Positions 7,331 through 11,726 of a stretch of DNA of 11,726 nucleotides are shown here, in pieces. Source of the stretch: Bacteroidota bacterium (GTDB taxonomy: Bacteria; Bacteroidota; Bacteroidia; Flavobacteriales; Crocinitomicaceae); contig JAKQEZ010000528.1 of assembly GCA_029558435.1 (NCBI GenBank), forward strand, positions 1-11,726. The letters run 5' to 3'. Made by a program: the position numbers and the translations under genes. Within the stretch, counting starts at the first letter, position 1. Each line of letters opens with the position of its first letter. A model generated the notes under the pieces. The model made no database searches and was not told the DNA's origin. It was given only the letters and a program-made list of their open reading frames with translations.

Positions 7331-7467
7331 GCAGGTAACGGCTACGTGTATGAGAAGTAGCGGATTTGAAAACACATCACTTTCAGATATGCACTGACTT
7401 TATATTAAAAGCTAATACTTTTAATTTACCGTTAAAACCGCTATTCCTTATACATGATGTTGGCAGT
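7331..7467 (-). repeat. attC-like site D
   Basis: Imperfect palindrome, 125 bp from AAC (7337-7339) to GTT (7459-7461). The arms ACGTGTATGAGAAGTAGCGG and TCATGTATAAGGAATAGCGG (other strand) match at about 15 of 20 positions. Spacers are AACGGCTA and AACAT. The CGTGTATGA stem start is shared with site A rather than with B, C, E and F. The end of the surface-protein gene runs into its right arm. GTTGGCAGTA at 7459-7468 is exactly complementary to TACTGCCAAC at 8811-8820, marking the two ends of the first cassette. Confidence 0.75.
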
Positions 7468-8763
7468 AGTTTTTGTTTTTACATAGTATATTCCTTGTGA
7501 TAATTTGGATAAGTCAATTAGTAATGTAGAATCATTTTTATTAGTGATAGAAATCAGATTAGTTACTTCTTGACCTAAAGCATTCACGATTTTTATTTCA
7601 GATAGTTCTTCTGTATTTCCATTTACAGAAATAACATTTTTTGTTGGGTTAGGATAAATTTGTACATTATTTGATTCTGTAATATTTATATTCACTGATT
7701 TAATGTCATAATAAACATACCTACCATCAAAATCTGTCTGTTTAAGTCGATAATAAGATATTCCTAGATAAGGGGAATTATCTATAATTGAGTAATGTAA
7801 TAATGTATTGGAATTACCCACACCTGAAACATGTCTAATCACTTCCCAATCAATTCCATTTTGCGAACGTTCTATGGTGAAAAAAGCATTGTTAATCTCT
7901 GAGGCAGTTTGCCATTCAATTAGAACAGTTTTATTATCTCCTGGCATTAATGTAAAAGAAATTAAACTAATAGATAGAGGAGCTGAACAACCTGCGCAAT
8001 TTGTAAAAACTGTAGCACTTCCCCACGTAGCAGCACCAGAATTGGTGCCTCCAGGTGCATCACAAACATATAAACTTGGATGAGGGGAAACATTGTTATT
8101 GAGAACAATATTATTACTCACATAAATACAACTTGTACCACTTGGCGATTGAATAGAGTTTAAAGTATTATTAGTAAAGTTTGAGTTTACAATAGTGTTA
8201 GCATTCACATTTTGACAAAGTGCAACAGTACCTGCATTCGTTTGTAAAACTAAATCATTAGTTGTGAATGTTGAAGAATTAATTAATGTAGATGTTCCAT
8301 CAATTGTTGTTTGTCCTGTTACCGTTAGTGTGCTCCCACTATTATTAAAAATTCTTGCAGGGTTACCTTGTAATGTTAAATTACTATTTACGTTGATTGT
8401 GGAATAGTTTATGATAGTAAAAGTGTTATTGAGCATTGTATTCATATTTAAATTTAGTGTACCTCCCATTACAATAATAGTACCTCCATTTAAATTACCA
8501 CTCGTAATCGTTAAACTGCCTCCACACACAACTAAAGTTCCACCTCCAAAGTTTATGTTTGCTACAGAACCAGTTCCAGCATTCCACCAATATTGATTAC
8601 CACCATTAATGTTTGTGTTGTTTGCAATCACACCATTTCCACCAGAACAAATTCCAGTACTATTATTAGTAAGACACTGTGCTTTAATAATGAATGGACT
8701 TATGATCACAATGAATAACAAAAATAATTTTTCCATACAAATGTTTTTACTGATTTTTTTCAT
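7441..8763 (-). CDS. Secreted surface protein with type IX sorting domain
   Basis: About 440 residues from the ATG at 8763; another ATG at 8736 and a TTG at 8781 are alternatives. A signal peptide ends near FIIKAQ. The next ~230 residues are rich in Asn, Gly, Thr and Ser with repeating GGTL..., GNLNGGTI..., GGTLNLN turns, suggesting a beta-helix or adhesin-like passenger. A Bacteroidota module follows (WQTASEINNAFFTIERSQNG ... YYRLKQTDFDG). The last ~72 residues are a Por-secretion/type IX C-terminal sorting domain beginning IYPNPTKNVISV and containing GIYYVKTKT. The protein would be exported by Sec, then secreted by T9SS and attached to or released from the surface. The final residues NIMYKE and the stop are encoded by the right arm of attC-like site D, so the sorting tail depends on the recombination site. 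No enzymatic motif is visible; the binding target is unknown. Confidence 0.85.
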   Translation of the reverse strand: MKKISKNICMEKLFLLFIVIISPFIIKAQCLTNNSTGICSGGNGVIANNTNINGGNQYWWNAGTGSVANINFGGGTLVVCGGSLTITSGNLNGGTIIVMGGTLNLNMNTMLNNTFTIINYSTINVNSNLTLQGNPARIFNNSGSTLTVTGQTTIDGTSTLINSSTFTTNDLVLQTNAGTVALCQNVNANTIVNSNFTNNTLNSIQSPSGTSCIYVSNNIVLNNNVSPHPSLYVCDAPGGTNSGAATWGSATVFTNCAGCSAPLSISLISFTLMPGDNKTVLIEWQTASEINNAFFTIERSQNGIDWEVIRHVSGVGNSNTLLHYSIIDNSPYLGISYYRLKQTDFDGRYVYYDIKSVNINITESNNVQIYPNPTKNVISVNGNTEELSEIKIVNALGQEVTNLISITNKNDSTLLIDLSKLSQGIYYVKTKTTANIMYKE

Positions 8764-8810
8764 TTCATTTATTTTAATCAAGACTTAAAACTGTTGTTAA
8801 TCAACTTTAT

Positions 8811-8889
8811 TACTGCCAACTTACTTATCTATACAATTTTCTTCTACTGATCCAACAACACTTGTTGGCTTTATACAAGTCAATTGTAT
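8811..8889 (-). other. attI-like junction and nested palindrome between array and recombinase
   Basis: TACTGCCAAC at 8811-8820 is the exact complement of the end of site D (10 of 10), but here it is not followed by a ~123-bp attC-like hairpin. It therefore looks like the attI side of the first cassette, with crossover at the AAC/GTT. Next to it lies a small symmetrical palindrome: outer arms ATACAATT (8831-8838) and AATTGTAT (8882-8889), then 13 nt on each side, then inner arms CCAACAA (8852-8858) and TTGTTGG (8862-8868) around a 3-nt loop. It could be a recombinase-binding region. There is no T-run, so it is a poor terminator. Confidence 0.45.
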
Positions 8890-8916
8890 TTCAAACCCCA
8901 AATATAAACAATTATT

Positions 8917-9336
8917 TTACAAATCATCAAAAGGGCTTTTTATTCTTTGAATATCCCTAGTACTCACATGAGTATATATTTCTGTTGTCCGACTGCTATT
9001 GTGCCCTAAAAGTTCTTGGATATACCGCAAGTCCGTTCCATTTTCTAATAAATGTGTTGCATAACTGTGCCTTAACCAGTGTAAGGTCACAGGCTTTTTT
9101 ATATTAACTTTAAGCACAGCTTGCTTCAAAACAGCTTGCAAACTTGTTGCAGAGTACTGACTCCCAACCTCTTGACCTTCAAATAGCCATACTTTCGGAC
9201 GATAAGCTACATAGTATTCACGTAACATACCAACGATTTTATCACTAATCGGCACTATCCTGTCTTTCTTGCCTTTCGATTGATAAACATGCATCAAATA
9301 ACGGTCTGAAAGGATATCTTTTGGTTTTAAATTTAA
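8917..9336 (-). pseudogene. Tyrosine recombinase, 5' part lost to IS insertion
   Basis: The remaining ~140 residues are the C-terminal catalytic half of a tyrosine recombinase. Visible are the lysine beta-hairpin SKGKKDRIVP, HWLRHSYATHLLENGTD (H and R of the HxxR box), LLGHNSSRTTEIYTHVS (second His and the nucleophilic Tyr), and an end IKSPFDDL that recalls the SPLD end of XerC/D and IntI proteins. The N-terminal DNA-binding domain and the first catalytic Arg (usually in a GLRxSEL context just before LNLK) are absent. The frame runs on to 9363 only by reading into the IS end. It is transcribed toward the cassettes, in the same direction as their genes, as in integrons with inverted intI orientation. 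The roughly 16-residue insert usual in IntI between the lysine hairpin and HxxR is not evident, so this is Xer-like rather than canonical IntI. As it stands it should be inactive. Confidence 0.85.
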
Positions 9337-9357
9337 GGTTATACTAAATGTTTTGTG
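9337..9357 (+). repeat. Left terminal inverted repeat of the ISL3 element
   Basis: Reads GGTTA then TACTAAATGTTTTGTG. It matches the complement of the right end at 18 of 21 positions; the inner 16 bp are identical. Confidence 0.85.
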
Positions 9358-9409
9358 AGACAAATATAGCGTAAAAATTCTTTACTTTGTCAAAAAAGAG
9401 TGATTGAAA

Positions 9410-10615
9410 ATGGAATTCATAGATTTTTTAGGAGAAATGCTGGGCATAACTAAGGATTTTGCCGTTACCAAAATTGAGAAAAACGAGTTTGATAAAACGA
9501 TTAATATTCACATTGAATATTTACCCAAGACCTATTCAAAGAGAGGGAAAGAGTACGCCATTTACGATCGTACTCCTGTTCGCAAGTGGCAACATTTAAA
9601 CTGGTTTGAATACAAATGTTATTTGATTGGTTCTTTGCCTAGATATATTGCTGAAGATGGAAATCCAAAGGTTATTGACATTAATTTTGCTCCTCCCGGG
9701 AAAGGCTATACTCATTTATTTGCCAGAGAAGTTATTTTCGCATTAAAGAAAGTTCGAGTACAATCAACTGTTGCTGATTTATTCCAAACAACCGACTATA
9801 TTGTTAGAAGTATAATGGAATCAGCGGTTGAAAGCGGACTAGAGAAACGAGGTTTAGTGAAAGACTTTAAAAACATTAGTTTAGACGAAAAAGCTTATAC
9901 AAAAGGACATCATTATGCGACCATTTTGATAGATAGTGATACTAATACTGTGCTGGATATGGTTGAGGGGAGAAAAGAAAAAAATGTTAAGAAACTTTTT
10001 GTAAATGTGAGTGGAGAAACGAAACAACCACAACTAAACAGAGTGAATATGGATATGTGGAAACCATTTATAAATACAATAAAGTTTATTGCTCCACAAG
10101 CGATAATAGTACACGATAAATTTCACTTATTCAAGATGTTATCGGAAGCCATTGATAAAACAAGAAAAAAAGAAGTGAAAGACAACCCTCAACTAAAAGG
10201 GCTGAAATACACTGTTTTGAAGAATGCTAACAATAGAACTGAAACTCAGCATGCTATATTTGAACAGCTGATTAAAGACAATTTAAAAACCTCTCAAGCG
10301 TGGTTAATACGAGAGAACTTTAAAGACGTATTTGCCGACAAACAAAACGTTGAAAGTAACTATAAACAGTGGAAAGAAAACGCATTGACTTTTTCAATTA
10401 ATGCAGTAAATAAGGTGATTGCTACATTCGACAGACACTTAAACGGGATAATAAATGCAATAATTACTGGTACTTCTAGTGCAAAACATGAAAATAAAAA
10501 TGGAGCGATTCAATCAGTTATTGCAAAAGCAAGAGGATTTAGAAATTTTGAAAGATTTAGGATAAATGCATTATTCTATTTCGGAAATTTAAACCTCGTT
10601 CCACAAAACATTTAG
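9410..10615 (+). CDS. ISL3-family transposase
   Basis: The protein has 401 residues from ATG 9410, which has AAAAGAG about 9 nt upstream. A TTG at 9404 would add two residues. Likely catalytic acids are D159 in LDEKAYTKGHHY, D236 in IIVHDKFHLFK and E361 in SSAKHENKNGAIQ, followed by the family end KARGFRNFERFRINALFYFG. The N-terminal region aligns in pattern with the ISL3 zinc-binding domain (YSKRGKEYAIYDRTPVRKWQ, then LPRYIAEDG), but the usual CxxC pairs are absent. The whole protein has only one Cys, in FEYKCYL. Either this is a zinc-free subgroup or the finger has decayed. Its TAG stop lies inside the right inverted repeat. It is the only convincing plus-strand gene in the window, in keeping with later arrival. 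Length is full, so it may be active. Confidence 0.93.
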   Translation: MEFIDFLGEMLGITKDFAVTKIEKNEFDKTINIHIEYLPKTYSKRGKEYAIYDRTPVRKWQHLNWFEYKCYLIGSLPRYIAEDGNPKVIDINFAPPGKGYTHLFAREVIFALKKVRVQSTVADLFQTTDYIVRSIMESAVESGLEKRGLVKDFKNISLDEKAYTKGHHYATILIDSDTNTVLDMVEGRKEKNVKKLFVNVSGETKQPQLNRVNMDMWKPFINTIKFIAPQAIIVHDKFHLFKMLSEAIDKTRKKEVKDNPQLKGLKYTVLKNANNRTETQHAIFEQLIKDNLKTSQAWLIRENFKDVFADKQNVESNYKQWKENALTFSINAVNKVIATFDRHLNGIINAIITGTSSAKHENKNGAIQSVIAKARGFRNFERFRINALFYFGNLNLVPQNI

Positions 10616-10622
10616 TAATGCC
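10602..10622 (+). repeat. Right terminal inverted repeat of the ISL3 element
   Basis: CACAAAACATTTAGTA (10602-10617) followed by ATGCC is the complement of the left end. It contains the transposase stop codon and supplies the last ten codons of the interrupted PepSY-like frame. Confidence 0.85.
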
Positions 10623-10861
10623 TTTTTATTAAACTCCAATTTAATGTTTTCGCTAAGAATAATTTCATATTCTTTCGTAAGACCTTCGTAATCAACCTTT
10701 GACTGTAACACCTTGTTGTTCGGAAAGTGCTTTTTAACATAAGTCTGGATTTGATTAGGCACTTCTGAGAATGGAACAATTCTATCCTGAGCAAATGCGT
10801 TTACAGACATAATGAGTAAACAGGCTATCAGTGTACTCTTCACAATTCTTATTTTTTTCAT
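10623..10861 (-). pseudogene. PepSY-like periplasmic protein, 3' end lost to IS insertion
   Basis: About 80 native residues remain. A clear signal peptide MKKIRIVKSTLIACLLIMS... ends NAFAQ. It is followed by RIVPFSEVPNQIQTYVKKHF, PNNKVLQSKVDYEGLTKEYE and IKLEFNKK. These segments recall the PepSY-like (formerly DUF2874) family of Bacteroidota, whose members usually run to about 140-150 residues with a second similar repeat. Here the frame enters the IS end and stops after a foreign tail at 10589. The start lies about 110 nt from site E, so this was the gene at the beginning of another cassette whose own attC-like site is missing. A short secreted product might still be made, but it is unlikely to fold normally. 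The family's role, probably periplasmic binding or inhibition, is not established. Confidence 0.75.
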
Positions 10862-10964
10862 TCTTATTTTATTTTATTTATCGCTACTCTTTTTTAGGAT
10901 TTTCGCAATTTCCTTTACATTAAACGTTACAACAAGTGTTTTAGTGTGTTTGTTCACTTAGCTT
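10862..10964. other. Leader region of the interrupted PepSY-like gene
   Basis: AT-rich stretch between site E and the PepSY-like ATG. On the minus strand it holds TAACGTTT and TAATGTAAAG, near but not exact promoter elements, and an A-rich leader before the ATG. No gene seen. Confidence 0.35.
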
Positions 10965-11099
10965 GCAGGTAACGGTATCGGGCTTGGGGAATGGCGTTTC
11001 AAAGCACCTCTCTCCAAACTTTCACCAAATATAATAATTATCTCTAAACTTCCAAATCTATAGCTTCGCCCAGCCATTTTCCAAACCCGTGTTATGGAT
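10965..11099 (-). repeat. attC-like site E
   Basis: Imperfect palindrome, 123 bp from AAC (10971-10973) to GTT (11091-11093). The left arm CGGGCTTGGGGAATGGC pairs with the complement of the right arm, CGGGTTTGGAAAATGGC. Spacers are AACGGTAT and AACA, again differing by 4 nt. It shares the CTTGG stem and AAAGCAC with the B, C and F type. GTTATGG....CAGCACG after it complements the sequence preceding site F (15 of 18). Confidence 0.75.
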
Positions 11100-11587
11100 T
11101 GCAGCACGCACCACTCAAACCCTGCACTACGCTGGTTAAAAAATTTCCCTTAAACAACAATTTTATGTGTGTTTTACCCATTTCTTCAGGCGTGTCGACA
11201 ATTTTTAACTCCACTTAAAGCCGTTTTTTCTACCCAAAATTTCAGCTTGTGTTTTTTTGCTAGAGCAGGGAAGTGGTTGTCGCCCAACATTTACGAAGCA
11301 CTTCGCTTAAAAACTTTTGCCAATCTGTCTGCAAGTCGCTTCACTTTTCCCTTAAACAGCCTAACTTGCGCAACCACTGCGTATAGGTCTGATAAATTCA
11401 TCCCTACGCACTTCAACGCGCCAATCTGTCTTATTTTATCCGCCTTTTTTTAGAAAAAACACAAGCCACAAAGAACACGTAGCACGCCCGCATAAACCCA
11501 ACATAACCAGCGTTAGGAAAGATGAAATTACTAAAGGATTAAGAGAGAACTTAAAGTGGAAGTATGGCACCCCGTGCTGTTAGCCAT
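11094..11587. other. Cassette body between sites E and F without a convincing gene
   Basis: About 490 bp, less AT-rich than its neighbours by eye. The ends are inverted complements, so it is one unit with site E. No long minus-strand frame is intact. A 94-codon plus-strand frame from a GTG (11169-11453) is rich in Phe, Leu and Ser and unlike a known protein, so I do not call it. The 13-mer TTTCCCTTAAACA occurs at 11144-11156 and 11346-11358. It may be a decayed small gene, a non-coding RNA unit or an ORF-less cassette. Confidence 0.4.
11186..11449 (-). pseudogene. Possible decayed small gene (one in-frame stop)
   Basis: On the minus strand one frame is open for about 87 codons apart from a single TAA at 11291-11293. 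The first part contains KKADKIRQIGALKCVG and then ATG at 11401 with 36 codons (MNLSDLYAVVAQ ... FKRSAS). Directly after the TAA comes ATG at 11290 with 34 codons (MLGDNHFPALAKKHKLKF ... KNCRHA). The composition is basic and protein-like, and the strand agrees with all other cassette genes. It could be a small gene broken by one mutation, two tiny genes, or chance. No family recognised. Confidence 0.25.
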
Positions 11588-11715
11588 AACGGTTTTCGGC
11601 TTGGCGATGTGGCGGATTTTAGCACAAAATTCAATAGAATTACTACCGTTAAACCTTGCACAAATGTTTCATAGAAGCACTTCAGCCGCCATATTGCCAA
11701 ACCGATGTTAGTGGC
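11582..11715 (-). repeat. attC-like site F
   Basis: Imperfect palindrome, 122 bp from AAC (11588-11590) to GTT (11707-11709). The arms TCGGCTTGGCGATGTGGCGG and TCGGTTTGGCAATATGGCGG (other strand) match at 17 of 20 positions. Spacers are AACGGTTT and AACA. AGCAC appears in both halves. GTTAGTGGCAG after it would be the end of the next cassette, which lies outside the window. Confidence 0.8.
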
Positions 11716-11726
11716 AGTTTTATTTG

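Larger units (their letters stand above)
9337..10622 (+). mobile_element. ISL3-family insertion sequence
   Basis: The element has one transposase gene between imperfect terminal inverted repeats of 21 bp beginning GG, as is usual in ISL3. It is about 1286 bp, or 1276 bp if only the perfect 16-bp repeat is counted. The flanking octamers (AAATTTAA on the left, TTTTTATT on the right) are not a target duplication, and shifting the ends to the 16-bp core gives none either. The left flank is a recombinase gene without its start and the right flank is a PepSY-like gene without its end. Simple insertion into one gene is therefore excluded; adjacent deletion or recombination between two copies is likely. 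Confidence 0.85.

Noticed and set aside
7265..7375. N-terminal extension of the DUF389 gene
   Set aside because: The extra 37 codons read through part of site D and lack family resemblance; the ATG at 7264 is followed at once by family-like sequence.
8852..8868. Hairpin as recombinase terminator
   Set aside because: The 7-bp stem is followed by no T-run on the minus strand, and it is nested in a larger symmetrical palindrome, which fits a binding site better.
11169..11453. 94-codon plus-strand frame
   Set aside because: GTG start, opposite strand to all cassette genes, no recognisable domain, and the complement is almost equally open.
11503..11516. ATAACCAGCGTTAG as a collapsed attC
   Set aside because: It has AAC and GTT only 4 nt apart and no arms. 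The complementary ends at E and F already define the whole stretch as one unit.
1..11726. CRISPR array or classic REP elements
   Set aside because: Repeats are far apart (about 0.6-3.4 kb), long and palindromic with genes between, not short repeats with short spacers.

Overview
The window is AT-rich and most likely comes from a Bacteroidota chromosome, probably Flavobacteriia or a relative. The evidence is a secreted protein ending in a type IX secretion sorting domain, two TAnnTTTG (-7) promoter elements, a PepSY-like periplasmic protein and a Bacteroidota-style tyrosine recombinase. No rRNA, tRNA or CRISPR was seen. Every convincing gene except the transposase lies on the minus strand.

The main feature is an array organised like an integron. 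Six complete imperfect palindromes, A (1214-1336), B (4589-4712), C (5831-5954), D (7337-7461), E (10971-11093) and F (11588-11709), separate the genes. A seventh is cut by the left window edge. Each runs from AAC to GTT over 122-125 bp, has about 20-bp stem arms, and shows the same 3-4-nt length difference between the arms. In each complete intersite segment, the 10-18 bp at the two ends are inverted complements of each other, and these ends differ from segment to segment. This is the expected signature of integron cassettes carrying attC. Read on the minus strand, the units are: a T9SS-sorted surface protein (7339-8819), a DUF389 membrane protein (5833-7338), a GNAT acetyltransferase with an unknown N-terminal region (4591-5832), a complete four-gene DpnII-type restriction-modification operon (1216-4590), and a stand-alone HsdR-N-type nuclease (about 1-1215).

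The array begins at an attI-like junction (8811-8889). Just to its right is the 3' part of a tyrosine recombinase gene (8917-9336). That gene has lost its N-terminal half to an ISL3-family insertion sequence (9337-10622). On the other side the same IS cuts the 3' end off a PepSY-like gene (10623-10861). No target duplication is visible, so the present arrangement looks like an IS-mediated deletion or IS-IS recombination. To the right are two more attC-like sites (E and F) enclosing a 617-bp unit with no convincing gene.

Together the window looks like a Bacteroidota integron-like cassette bank. Its units are unusually large (1.2-3.4 kb) and include defence functions. The associated recombinase fragment appears to lack the insert typical of canonical IntI. 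Whether the recombinase acts on these sites cannot be shown from the sequence alone.
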